Positions 17,226 through 24,731 of a DNA stretch of 64,000 bases are shown here, in pieces (within the stretch, counting starts at the first letter, position 1; each line of letters begins with the position of its first letter). The notes beneath the pieces were generated by a model. That model made no database searches and was not told where the DNA came from. It was given only the letters and a program-made list of their open reading frames with translations. The stretch covers positions 1 through 64,000 of the forward strand of contig JBAYOV010000002.1 of NCBI GenBank assembly GCA_041678045.1, in the 5' to 3' direction. The stretch is from UBA2357 sp041678045. GTDB taxonomy: Bacteria; Pseudomonadota; Gammaproteobacteria; Burkholderiales; Rhodocyclaceae. The position numbers and the translations under genes are program-made.

Positions 17226-17358
17226 GCACGGAGATTTACAATTGCACAAGGTGCCGCTTGAAAATACACTCCCCATTCGCGTCGGAAATTGACTAAACTA
17301 CGGCCCGCAAGGCTGCGTAAGCGGCAAGAGCAACGATTCAACAGACAGGAAAGTTTGC

Positions 17359-17535
17359 ATGACATCCATGTTGGAGCAGCTGCGACAAGCAGCCGAAGCA
17401 GTGCGCCAGCCTGCACCGGAGAACGCAGCCCCCGCCGGGGGCGAGTCGTCTCAAACTCAGGAGGCCCGCCTCAAGGCGCTCGCCGAGCGCCTGCGCGAAG
17501 CCTTCGAACAACCGCCTGCCGCCCCACGGCAGTAA
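17359..17535 (+). CDS. Small hypothetical protein, 58 aa
   Basis: An ATG at 17359 with AGGA ten bases upstream opens a 58-codon frame ending in TAA at 17535. The product is mostly helical and charged: MLEQLRQAAEAVRQ, a Pro/Ala/Gly-rich hinge, then EARLKALAERLREAFEQ, so two amphipathic helices with no signal peptide or membrane segment. Third positions are GC-rich as in real genes here. It sits alone between the metallopeptidase (133 bases upstream) and the S-layer gene (155 bases downstream). No family recognised; it could be a small regulatory or structural protein, or a chance frame. Confidence 0.5.
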   Translation: MTSMLEQLRQAAEAVRQPAPENAAPAGGESSQTQEARLKALAERLREAFEQPPAAPRQ

Positions 17536-17580
17536 GGTGTGTTGTTTTGCAGCAACAATGGCCGGGCAAGAGATGGGTGC

Positions 17581-17644
17581 TTGCCTGCGGCTTCACTAGA
17601 ATTTTCAGATTTCATGTTTAAATGTCAGGCAGGCAAATCTGAAA
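17581..17644 (+). promoter_or_regulatory. Overlapping inverted repeats upstream of the S-layer gene
   Basis: A perfect 10-base inverted repeat, TTTCAGATTT (17603-17612) and AAATCTGAAA (17635-17644), overlaps a second one, TTGCCTGC (17581-17588) and GCAGGCAA (17629-17636). The right arms share 17635-17636, so both stems cannot form fully at once. A TAGAAT hexamer at 17597 could be a -10 box. The array may be an operator or an RNA switch in the S-layer leader. Confidence 0.6.
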
Positions 17645-17690
17645 TGCCCACCCTGTAGTCAATCAAGCTATATCCATAGGAGAAGTGTAC

Positions 17691-20600
17691 ATGGCAACAA
17701 CCTTCCAAATCGCACTGGCTGGCGCAGGCATGGCCGCGGGTACGTTCAAGGGGCTGGTCGAGGACACGGTCGCTGACGCTGGCGAATCGCTGACGCTCGA
17801 AGCGCTCATCAATCTGGGCGCAGCCGAACCGCTGACCGATGCACAGTGGGCAACCAAGCTGGTGAGCAACACCATCGGTGGTGCCGCAGCCGCAAACGAC
17901 GAACAGGCTTTCATCGATGCCATCGCCGAGCTGGCACAGCAATTCTCGCGTGGCGACCTGATGGTGGCCTATATCAACCTGCTCGACGCCGTCTCCGTTG
18001 ACGATCCGGTGTGGGGCGCTGCCATCCAGCAGTGGAACAACCGTCTGGCCGTGTCCGAGGCGCTCGACGCCGCGCTGGCCACCGAAGCCAACACCAACGC
18101 AGGCGACGTCGCCCTGCTGCAGGGCCTGATGGCTGGCGTGACCGCCAACCCGGCCACCCTGAACGCCGCGCTGGCCGATGTGGCCGACGCATGGATCGGC
18201 GGTGTGAACCCCAATCCGACCCCGGTCGATCCGGGTACCGACGGCGCCACCATTCGCCTCAACCTGACCGAGTCCGTGTACGAAGGCACTGCCAACGACG
18301 ACACCTTCATTGCCATGCCCCTGGGCAACACCGACACCTTCATGTCGGGCGTGATGGTCGACGGTGGCGCAGGTCGCGACACCCTCGACATCACCCTGGG
18401 CAACTTCAGCAACTTCGCCATCCTGGCCGAAACCACCGGTGTGGAAGTGGTCAGCGTGCGTTCGCAGGCCGTGAACACCAATGGCAACAACGGCGACAAC
18501 GAAGTGGGTGACAGCAACATCATCTCCGGTGCCCGCAACGTCATCGATGCCGAACTGATGGAAGGCGTGCAGGAATGGTGGAGCAGCAACAGCCGCTCCG
18601 ACCTGATCGTCGAAGACGTGCGCTCCAACAGCCACCAGACCACCGTGGGCTTCCGCAGCGCCGATGCCGGCGATGTCGACTACGCCGTATATTTCGACAA
18701 TCAGTTCATCACTGCAGCCGACCCCAGTGCAGCTGGCGCCACCCTGTTCCTGCGCCTGCTCGACCTGGACGGTATGCGTACCGATGGCGAACCGCTGCTG
18801 AACAACCCGTACAACGGCTTCAGCTTCATGCTCGACGGCGTGCGCAAGGTGCTGCAGAGCGATGGCATTCTCGAAGCCACCACCTTCGCCGAACTGCGTG
18901 ACGCCATCAACGCCGCGCTGGCCGAAGATCCCTCCCTGGCCGATCTGCAGGCCTCGCTGGGCATGGATTACACCGCCATCAACTCCGATACGGGTGTCTC
19001 CTACGTCGGTACCGAAATCGTCATTACCAACAGCGGTTCTGGCGTGCTGGCCACCGGCAGCTGGCTCACCCCCACCGGTGAAGCTCCGGCCGACACCAAC
19101 ATCCTGGCCCGTCAGAGCAACGAGCAGCCCGACGTGATCGAGCCGCTGACCAGCGTCAACATCGTGCTCGACAACGTGGGTCGTGGCTCCAAGTCCGGCG
19201 ATCTGGAAATCGGCGCCATGTCGCAGTCCGACTACTCCGGCTCGCGCGGCATCGAGCAGTTCGACATCGAAGTCGACCGCTCCAGCTGGATCGACACCCT
19301 GCAGTCCACCAACAACACCCTGGAAGTGGTCAACGTCGAGAACATCGGCGCCAACGGCAACCTGCGCATCGACCAGCTGCAGGACGTTCGCGTGTTCAAC
19401 GCCGAAGCCATGCAGGGCGACGTGGTGCTGACCGCCGACCTGTCCGCTTCCGTTGTGGGCAAGTACATGCTGCTCAGCGACGATCAGGATGCTCCGGCTG
19501 CCGACAATGTGGCGTTCAACTACAGCACCGGTAACGGTGACGACACCCTGAACCTGACCATCGACGCGGCCAACCTGGCCAACGACACCTTCGTTCCGGA
19601 TGTCGGCACCACCACCCGCGAAGACTTCGATCTGAACATCGCCACCGGTTCGGGCGACGACAACGTTACGCTGAGCATCGTGTCCAACGGCGCGCTGGCC
19701 AGTGCCAACGGCGGCTCGGCCAACTGGTATCAGAACAGCGTGCTCAACAACAACCTGCAGCTCAACACCGGTGCAGGCAATGACACCATCCGCACGCCGG
19801 GTTCGGGTGACATGAACATCAACGCTGGCAGCGGCAACGACACCATCTATGTCGACAACACCGGCGACTATGGCATCACCGGTCGCATGGCCACCTTCGT
19901 GTTCAACCAGACCACCTCGCTGACCAATCCGCTGTCCGACGCCAACGACACCTACTCGATCTACAACGGCACGCTCACGATCAGCTTCAAGGGTTTTGAG
20001 GCCACCGTCGATCTGCCGCACACCAACGGTGTGGTCAGCGATCTGCAGGTCAATCAGGCCATCAAGGCTGCCATCAACAACGATCCGGTGCTCAGCACGC
20101 TGATCGTTGCCAAGGACAGTGCTGCCAACGGTCTGGTCATCGAGTCGCTGATCGACGGCGTCATCGCACTGGACGAGCTGGCTGTGTCGATTGCTGCTCC
20201 GGACGAACTGACCCCTGCCGAGCAGGCTGAGGCCAACCAGTTCTTCGGTACCGGTGCTCTGACCGCCGAGCAGCTGATCGACCTGATGGAATTGCAGATC
20301 GATGCATTCAACCTGAAGGGCGACTACGCCACCACCTACGCTACTCTGGGTATGGCGGCCTACACGGGTGTGAACAGCACCCACACCAGCGACAATGTCA
20401 TCCTGCCGGGCACCGGCGACGACGTCGTGGTTCTGGGCACCGGCGCCAACAGCAACGACACCGTGGTGTATGAAGACTACCTGAACGGTACCGACACCAT
20501 CGTCAACTTCGTGGCAGGCGTTCTCGATGAGACGACTGTGCCGGCCGATAACCCCGTGTCCGTCGAAGTCACGACGCAGGGTACCGCAGGCAATGCCCCT

Positions 20601-21560
20601 GCAGACGAAGTTGCCGCGACCTTCGAGCTGAAGGTCTCCGCCGCGTCGGCTGATGGCAATGTGGTCTTTACTGACGAAGACGTGTTCGGTGATTTGGATG
20701 GGACCGCTGGCGTTGTTGACCTTTCCGTCGCCGTCCTGGCCGCCGATGATGCCGCAGCGGTTGCTGGAAAGATCGTGGCGGCATGGCCTGCCACCAGCGA
20801 CTGGACCGTGGCCGTGGATCCGGAAGATCCGAGCACCATCGTCTTCACCGAAGCGACGCCGACCGGTACCACCACCCCCGTTCAGACAGATATTCTGGCT
20901 GCAGTGGATGGTTCGAGTTCCGGTGTGCTGGCAACCGTCGAGAACATCACCATCGGTTCCTTCGGTACGCCGGAAGTGCTGCCGGCAACTGAAGTCATCA
21001 CGGTGACCTTCGGTCAGCCGACCATTGACGGGTTGTTCCAGTTTGATGGCGACGAGTTCCCGATTCTCGAGAACGACACTGCGCAAGATGTTGCAAATAC
21101 CTTTGCTGCCGGTGACTTTGCTAGCTGGACTGCTGCTGCTCCGGCTGACAACGGTGACGGCACCTGGTCGGTAGAGTTGACCTCGACGACGGCTAATGCC
21201 GAAGTGGCGGACGTGACCATTGCCGACTTCACCGGTGACATCAATCTGAATGCTGAGGTGATTACTGATTGGGTTGTTGCTCCGGGTAGCGACATGCTCG
21301 ACTTCAGCGCCTACGATGTGACCGGCGTTGAAGTGGGTACCATGGTGGGTGGCACTTTCAACTCTGACGAAGCCTTCTATGGCGCTTGGGTTGAAGGCGA
21401 TGAGTATGTGTTCCTGGTTGAAAGTGCGGAGAATGCTGGCGAATACCAGATGCTCCACGTTGAGGCCACCGGTGTTAACACCTACCAGACCCTCGGCATC
21501 ATCGGTACTGCCGACTTCGGTCAGAGCATGAACTTCGTGGAAGAAAACTTCATCATCTGA
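17691..21560 (+). CDS. S-layer/RTX-like surface protein, probable type I secretion substrate
   Basis: The 1289-aa protein is acidic, rich in Asn, Asp, Ala, Thr and Val, and contains no cysteine that I can find. Residues 1-~170 form a helical domain resembling cell-surface linker domains. From ~183 on it is beta-rich, with RTX-like GGxGxDxL variants (VDGGAGRDTLDI; TGAGNDTIRTPGSGD; NAGSGNDTIYVDN). The last residues, SMNFVEENFII, are acidic then hydrophobic, as in many type I secretion signals; there is no Sec signal. AGGAGA seven bases before the ATG at 17691 sets the start; the GTG at 17685 is too close to it. A strong terminator and sapC follow. No ABC/MFP/OMF exporter genes are in the window. 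Confidence 0.82.
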   Translation: MATTFQIALAGAGMAAGTFKGLVEDTVADAGESLTLEALINLGAAEPLTDAQWATKLVSNTIGGAAAANDEQAFIDAIAELAQQFSRGDLMVAYINLLDAVSVDDPVWGAAIQQWNNRLAVSEALDAALATEANTNAGDVALLQGLMAGVTANPATLNAALADVADAWIGGVNPNPTPVDPGTDGATIRLNLTESVYEGTANDDTFIAMPLGNTDTFMSGVMVDGGAGRDTLDITLGNFSNFAILAETTGVEVVSVRSQAVNTNGNNGDNEVGDSNIISGARNVIDAELMEGVQEWWSSNSRSDLIVEDVRSNSHQTTVGFRSADAGDVDYAVYFDNQFITAADPSAAGATLFLRLLDLDGMRTDGEPLLNNPYNGFSFMLDGVRKVLQSDGILEATTFAELRDAINAALAEDPSLADLQASLGMDYTAINSDTGVSYVGTEIVITNSGSGVLATGSWLTPTGEAPADTNILARQSNEQPDVIEPLTSVNIVLDNVGRGSKSGDLEIGAMSQSDYSGSRGIEQFDIEVDRSSWIDTLQSTNNTLEVVNVENIGANGNLRIDQLQDVRVFNAEAMQGDVVLTADLSASVVGKYMLLSDDQDAPAADNVAFNYSTGNGDDTLNLTIDAANLANDTFVPDVGTTTREDFDLNIATGSGDDNVTLSIVSNGALASANGGSANWYQNSVLNNNLQLNTGAGNDTIRTPGSGDMNINAGSGNDTIYVDNTGDYGITGRMATFVFNQTTSLTNPLSDANDTYSIYNGTLTISFKGFEATVDLPHTNGVVSDLQVNQAIKAAINNDPVLSTLIVAKDSAANGLVIESLIDGVIALDELAVSIAAPDELTPAEQAEANQFFGTGALTAEQLIDLMELQIDAFNLKGDYATTYATLGMAAYTGVNSTHTSDNVILPGTGDDVVVLGTGANSNDTVVYEDYLNGTDTIVNFVAGVLDETTVPADNPVSVEVTTQGTAGNAPADEVAATFELKVSAASADGNVVFTDEDVFGDLDGTAGVVDLSVAVLAADDAAAVAGKIVAAWPATSDWTVAVDPEDPSTIVFTEATPTGTTTPVQTDILAAVDGSSSGVLATVENITIGSFGTPEVLPATEVITVTFGQPTIDGLFQFDGDEFPILENDTAQDVANTFAAGDFASWTAAAPADNGDGTWSVELTSTTANAEVADVTIADFTGDINLNAEVITDWVVAPGSDMLDFSAYDVTGVEVGTMVGGTFNSDEAFYGAWVEGDEYVFLVESAENAGEYQMLHVEATGVNTYQTLGIIGTADFGQSMNFVEENFII

Positions 21561-21605
21561 AGCTGATTCGCCCCACGCCGGCCCCGCCGGCGTAGCGAAA
21601 CAAAC

Positions 21606-21638
21606 CCCCGCCTCTGGCAACAGGGCGGGGTTTTTTTT
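21606..21638 (+). terminator. Rho-independent terminator after the S-layer gene
   Basis: CCCCGCC (21606-21612) and GGCGGGG (21624-21630) form a 7-bp GC stem followed by eight T residues. A second GC hairpin (ACGCCGGCCCCGCCGGCGT, 21576-21594) lies between the stop codon and this terminator. Confidence 0.92.
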
Positions 21639-21653
21639 GTGTGTCACTGTCAA

Positions 21654-21693
21654 CCGTTCGGGCTGAGCCCTTCGTCGGGCTCAGGGCGAACGG
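21654..21693. repeat. 40-base palindromic intergenic repeat
   Basis: Two 17-base arms (21654-21670 and 21677-21693) pair at 15 of 17 positions around a TTCGTC loop. The arm sequence CGTTCGCCCTGAGCC is shared with the copy at 15157-15183. This is a REP-like dispersed palindrome between the S-layer terminator and sapC. Confidence 0.85.
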
Positions 21694-21801
21694 AGACAGC
21701 ATGCTCAAGGGCCGGGTTAATATTTTCCGTAGCGTGCGTTTCCGGGTACACTCCTGCGTCTGCGTTTCTTTCATTTCTGCAAACATTCAGGCCAAAACCC
21801 C

Positions 21802-22638
21802 ATGAGCACTCTCACTGCGCTGAGCCCCTCCACCCATCGGCACGCCGGATGGCTGCCGGCGGGGCATTTCCGGCATGCGGCCGACTGGGCCACCGTGCCC
21901 GTGGTGCATAGCGAAATCAGTCATGTCATCCCCACCATGCCGCTGGCGCTGCAGGCGCGCGCAGCAGCGGAGCAGGGACTGGTGTTCGATCTGGTGGCAC
22001 TGCTGTCGCCGGTGCCGGGCCGTAACCTCATGCTCAGGCCCGGCGGTCAGTGGCTGATCGGTTATGTGCCCGCCGTGCTGCGTGCCTACCCCTTTGCCTT
22101 GGCCCGCCCGGCCGATCAGGGCGAACCGTCCGATAGCGACCAGCGGGTGGTGTGCATCGACACCGACAGCGGCTGTCTGGTCGATCCCGCAAACGCGAAT
22201 CCGCAGGCCCAGCCGCTGTTTACGGCCGATGGTCAGCCCGCCGGGGGGTTTGCACGCGTCATCGATTTCATGCGCGATCTGGAAGAGGCGCGCCAGCGTA
22301 CCCGCCAGGCGGTCGCAGCGCTGGCCGAGCACAAGCTGCTGGTGCCCTGGCAACTGTTGCCCAGGGAAGCCGGCAGCGCGCAGCAAACCCCCGGCCTGTT
22401 TCGCATCGATGCCGATGCGCTCGCCGCGCTCGAAGCAGAACCGCTCTACGCCCTGCACCGCACTGGCGGCCTGATGATCGCTCAGGCGCAGTTGCTCTCC
22501 ATGCAACGCACCCGAAACTTTCCGCATCTGCTGAAGATGCAGCAGCAGGCGCAGTCCGCCCAGCCCGTTCAGGCGCCGCTCGATGTCGAACGCCTGTTCG
22601 GCGGCGAGGGCGAAACCCTGAGTTTTTCCAACCTGTAA
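21802..22638 (+). CDS. SapC family protein (S-layer associated)
   Basis: The 278-aa protein matches the SapC family pattern: HAGWLPAGHFRHAADWATVPVVHSEI near the N terminus, IPTMPLALQ, a central GRNLMLRPGGQWLIGYVPAVLRAYPF, CIDTDSGCLV, and a C-terminal LYALHRTGGLMIAQAQLLSM. SapC proteins are linked to S-layer systems, first in Campylobacter fetus, but their biochemical role is unclear. There is no signal peptide, so it is probably cytoplasmic. It follows the S-layer gene after a terminator and a palindrome and is followed 28 bases later by two small unknown genes. Its position beside a cysteine-free secreted surface protein supports the S-layer reading of both. Confidence 0.85.
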   Translation: MSTLTALSPSTHRHAGWLPAGHFRHAADWATVPVVHSEISHVIPTMPLALQARAAAEQGLVFDLVALLSPVPGRNLMLRPGGQWLIGYVPAVLRAYPFALARPADQGEPSDSDQRVVCIDTDSGCLVDPANANPQAQPLFTADGQPAGGFARVIDFMRDLEEARQRTRQAVAALAEHKLLVPWQLLPREAGSAQQTPGLFRIDADALAALEAEPLYALHRTGGLMIAQAQLLSMQRTRNFPHLLKMQQQAQSAQPVQAPLDVERLFGGEGETLSFSNL

Positions 22639-22666
22639 CCCTGACCTCTTACTGGACAAGACAACC

Positions 22667-22924
22667 ATGAGCGACAAGACCGAACACGCCGCGCAGAACG
22701 AACCCACCCTGACCCTCGGTGACAAGCAGTACAAAATGTCGGCGCTGAGCGAGCGCGCCCGCGCCCAGGTGGTGAATCTGCGTGTCACCGATCAGGAAAT
22801 TGCCCGCCTGCAGCAGCAGCTGGCCATTGCGCAAACCGCACGCGGCGCCTACCTGTCGGCGCTGCTTCAGGAGGTCGGTGCGGCCGATGCGGCCGAGGGC
22901 GCAGCGCAGGACAAACCTGCCTGA
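22667..22924 (+). CDS. Small hypothetical protein with a helical C-terminal half
   Basis: The 85-aa protein has an acidic, disordered start, a conserved-looking LTLGDKQYKMSALSERARAQVVNLRV, then a coiled-coil-like segment DQEIARLQQQLAIAQTARGAYLSALLQE and a low-complexity tail. It resembles small proteins with a domain of unknown function found beside SapC or phage-tail-like genes, but I cannot name the family with confidence. It lies between sapC and the next unknown gene in the same direction with short gaps, so the three are probably co-transcribed. Oligomerisation through the helix is likely. Confidence 0.7.
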   Translation: MSDKTEHAAQNEPTLTLGDKQYKMSALSERARAQVVNLRVTDQEIARLQQQLAIAQTARGAYLSALLQEVGAADAAEGAAQDKPA

Positions 22925-22947
22925 GCAGGCCCGGAGGAGTCCGCACG

Positions 22948-23487
22948 GTGTTGCAGCTGACCCGATTCACCACGGTGTATGAGCCGATGCAGGATCGTCT
23001 GGCGCTGACCGGCCGGGATGCCGGTGGCCATGGCGTGACGATCTGGCTCACCCAGCGCTTTGCGCTGCGCCTGCTGCCGACGCTGTTTGCGCAGCTCGAC
23101 CGCAGCGGGCCGGCGCAGGCCGTGCGGCCCAATGTGTCCGCTGTCGCACCCGACGCGCTGCGCGCGCAGGCCGTGCAGGCGTTCAGGCAGCAGGCCGCCC
23201 GCGCGCAACAGCCCCGCCTGGAACCGGTTCGCCCGCACCCGGACAGCCACTTCGAGCTGCTCGCCACCGAGGCCCGTCTGGGTCGGCAAGGCCCGGGCTT
23301 GCGTGTGCTCTTTCTGGGCGCAGCGGGGGAGGCCGCCGCGCTCGTGCTGCTGCCGCTGGAGTTGCGGCAATGGCTGGACATCGTGCATCGCCACTGGCGC
23401 AACGCCGAATGGCCCCTCACGATCTGGCCTGCCTGGATCGTCACCGCCGCAGCACCGGCAGCAGCCGGACGTGGTTACGCGCACTGA
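22948..23487 (+). CDS. Hypothetical protein in the sapC operon, 179 aa
   Basis: A GTG start at 22948 has GGAGGA (22932-22937) upstream. The product begins LTRFTTVYEPMQDRLALTGRD, then GVTIWLTQRFALRLLPTLF, an Ala/Gln-rich linker with many Arg, and a hydrophobic second half GLRVLFLGAAGEAAALVLLPLELRQWLDIVHRHW ending in WPAWI. There is no signal peptide and no recognised catalytic motif. The first and last thirds look like one beta-rich fold split by the linker. It follows the 85-aa gene by 23 bases and is the last gene of the sapC set before the repeat-flanked toxin-antitoxin pair. Function unknown; association with S-layer production is inferred from position. Confidence 0.7.
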   Translation: MLQLTRFTTVYEPMQDRLALTGRDAGGHGVTIWLTQRFALRLLPTLFAQLDRSGPAQAVRPNVSAVAPDALRAQAVQAFRQQAARAQQPRLEPVRPHPDSHFELLATEARLGRQGPGLRVLFLGAAGEAAALVLLPLELRQWLDIVHRHWRNAEWPLTIWPAWIVTAAAPAAAGRGYAH

Positions 23488-23583
23488 GCGTATCCGGCAC
23501 CCGAGGCCCGGTCTGGTTCGCGGCCTTGATCCGGTCGGGGTTGAGCACACCACGCTGGGCATGCGGCCTGCGACAAAGGGGGG

Positions 23584-23602
23584 AAATAGGGGACAGACCA
23601 CG
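23584..23602 (+). repeat. GGGGACAGACCACG repeat, single copy
   Basis: AAATAGGGGACAGACCACG matches the arms of the palindrome at 24298-24374. It lies on the far side of the yefM-yoeB pair, so the pair is bracketed by the same repeat family. Similar GGGGACAGACCACG units are common near REP-associated Y1 transposases in other genomes; none is seen here. Confidence 0.8.
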
Positions 23603-23675
23603 ATTTCTCGGTTCCGAGGGTGTTGCAAACGATCCACCGGGCAGACCTTTGCTGAGGTCGATGCAGAACGCCAGG

Positions 23676-23954
23676 TCAGTAGTGGTAACGCCCCTGCAGA
23701 AACTCGATCCGATCCGCTTTCACCAAATAAACGCAGCGGTGCTCTTGTGTGATGCGGCGTGACCAGACATCCGAGCCAAGGTATTTCAGCGGTTCCGGAT
23801 TGCCAATGCCCTTGAAGGGATCGCGGAGTGCCGCCTTGACCAGATCCAGTAACCGTTTGGCGGTACGACGCTCCGTCTCGACCCAGTAACTCAAGTCATC
23901 CAGAAACTCGGGTTGGAAAACCGCGACGCGTTTGGCCTCAGGCTTCGAGGCCAT
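23676..23954 (-). CDS. yoeB: YoeB/Txe-like mRNA interferase toxin
   Basis: The 92-aa protein has the RelE/YoeB fold pattern: AVFQPEFLDDLSYWVETERRTAKRLLDLV, DPFKGIGNPEPLKYLGSDVWSRRITQEHRCVYLV, and the C-terminal GRYHY that carries the catalytic His and Tyr. YoeB toxins bind the ribosome A site and cut mRNA. The start at 23954 overlaps the antitoxin stop by 17 bases, so translation is coupled with the antitoxin made first. A longer frame to 24038 is a shadow of the antitoxin. All the core catalytic residues appear present, so the toxin is probably active. Confidence 0.92.
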   Translation of the reverse strand: MASKPEAKRVAVFQPEFLDDLSYWVETERRTAKRLLDLVKAALRDPFKGIGNPEPLKYLGSDVWSRRITQEHRCVYLVKADRIEFLQGRYHY

Positions 23955-24219
23955 AGTGCTTCTCAAGGGCATCGACAGGGGTCGGAGCGACATCGCCGGC
24001 ACGCGCCCGAGCCAAGGCAGCCAGCAGACGCTCGGCATTCTTCGGTGAGCGCAAGAGATGCGCGGTCTCCATCAGGCTCTGCAACTCGTCGGCGGCAATC
24101 ATTGCAACTGCACCCCCGGAGCGGCGGCGTACCAGAACCACTTCCCGGTCATCGACCGCGCGATCCATGAGCGTCTTGAACTGCTCACGAGCTTGGCTGT
24201 AGGTGGTTTCGATAGTCAT
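23938..24219 (-). CDS. yefM: YefM/Phd family antitoxin
   Basis: The 93-aa protein starts IETTYSQAREQFKTLMDRAVDDREVVLVRRRSGGAVAMIAADEL, the Phd/YefM DNA-binding N-terminal domain. SLMETAHLLRSPKNAERLLAAL follows, the region that wraps the toxin. It should neutralise YoeB and repress its own promoter, which must lie in 24220-24297. The short tail after the toxin-binding helix is slightly longer than in E. coli YefM. Overlap with yoeB is 17 bases. Confidence 0.92.
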   Translation of the reverse strand: MTIETTYSQAREQFKTLMDRAVDDREVVLVRRRSGGAVAMIAADELQSLMETAHLLRSPKNAERLLAALARARAGDVAPTPVDALEKHYGLEA

Positions 24220-24297
24220 GGCGACTTCCTTCTAATTGGACAAACTCATTGTACAACCATGACCCAAAAGGTCAAAAAAAACCGCAAAAAACAAAAC

Positions 24298-24374
24298 AAA
24301 ATAGGGGACAGACCACGGATTTCAATTAAGCGAAGGGAACAGGGGACAGAAAACCGTGGTCTGTCCCCTATTTT
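24298..24374. repeat. Perfect inverted repeat of the GGGGACAGACCACG family
   Basis: A 21-base arm at 24298-24318 is the exact reverse complement of 24354-24374, with 35 bases between that hold a partial copy (AGGGGACAGA, 24341-24350). A further partial copy on the minus strand (GTGTCCCCTATTT) is at 24395-24407. The rest of the 24220-24492 gap is A-rich up to 24298 and then this cluster; no gene is visible in it. Confidence 0.9.
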
Positions 24375-24413
24375 CTTCTATTTTCCCTATTTTCGTGTCC
24401 CCTATTTCCGGGC

Positions 24414-24442
24414 TTGCGCTGTGCTTCGGCGCTGACTATAAT
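24414..24442 (+). promoter_or_regulatory. Promoter of the tRNA-Gly/tRNA-Thr unit
   Basis: TTGCGC (24414-24419), a 17-base spacer and TATAAT (24437-24442) form a sigma-70-type promoter. The predicted start is near 24449, about 45 bases before tRNA-Gly. Confidence 0.7.
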
Positions 24443-24492
24443 CTCGCCCTTCACTACTTGGTTGCCAGCGGTTGGGGCAGTCATGTCGTCAT

Positions 24493-24568
24493 GCGGGAGT
24501 AGCTCAGTTGGTAGAGCGCAACCTTGCCAAGGTTGAGGTCGCGAGTTCGAGACTCGTCTCCCGCTCCA
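24493..24568 (+). tRNA. tRNA-Gly(GCC)
   Basis: 76 nt with a 7-bp acceptor stem GCGGGAG/CTCCCGC, D-loop AGCTCAGTTGGTAGAGC, anticodon loop TTGCCAA (anticodon GCC), T-arm GTTCGAGAC and an encoded CCA at the 3' end. Confidence 0.97.
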
Positions 24569-24573
24569 TCATT

Positions 24574-24648
<75 letters not shown>

Positions 24649-24731
24649 GTTGCCGTTGCACATTCAACCGGACTCCGGGGGTTGGTCATGCGCGGGTTCG
24701 CCTCCTCCCGGCATTCTTCGGGAGGGTCTGA

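Noticed and set aside
15240..17276. 678-codon minus-strand frame over the metalloprotease
   Set aside because: Antisense shadow; the plus strand carries a zinc site, Met-turn and signal peptide.
17691..21560. Type I secretion exporter genes expected beside the S-layer gene
   Set aside because: No HlyB, HlyD or TolC-like gene is present in the window; the only polysaccharide ATPase nearby is Wzt-like, so none was annotated.
17625..21653. 1342-codon open frame antisense to the S-layer gene
   Set aside because: It mirrors the codon bias of the plus-strand gene, has no ribosome site or domain, and repeats as Val/Gly/His-rich low-complexity sequence.
24220..24492. Possible CRISPR array from repeated GGGGACAGACCACG units
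   Set aside because: Copies are in both orientations, unevenly spaced and partly truncated, with no cas genes; this is a REP-like repeat cluster.
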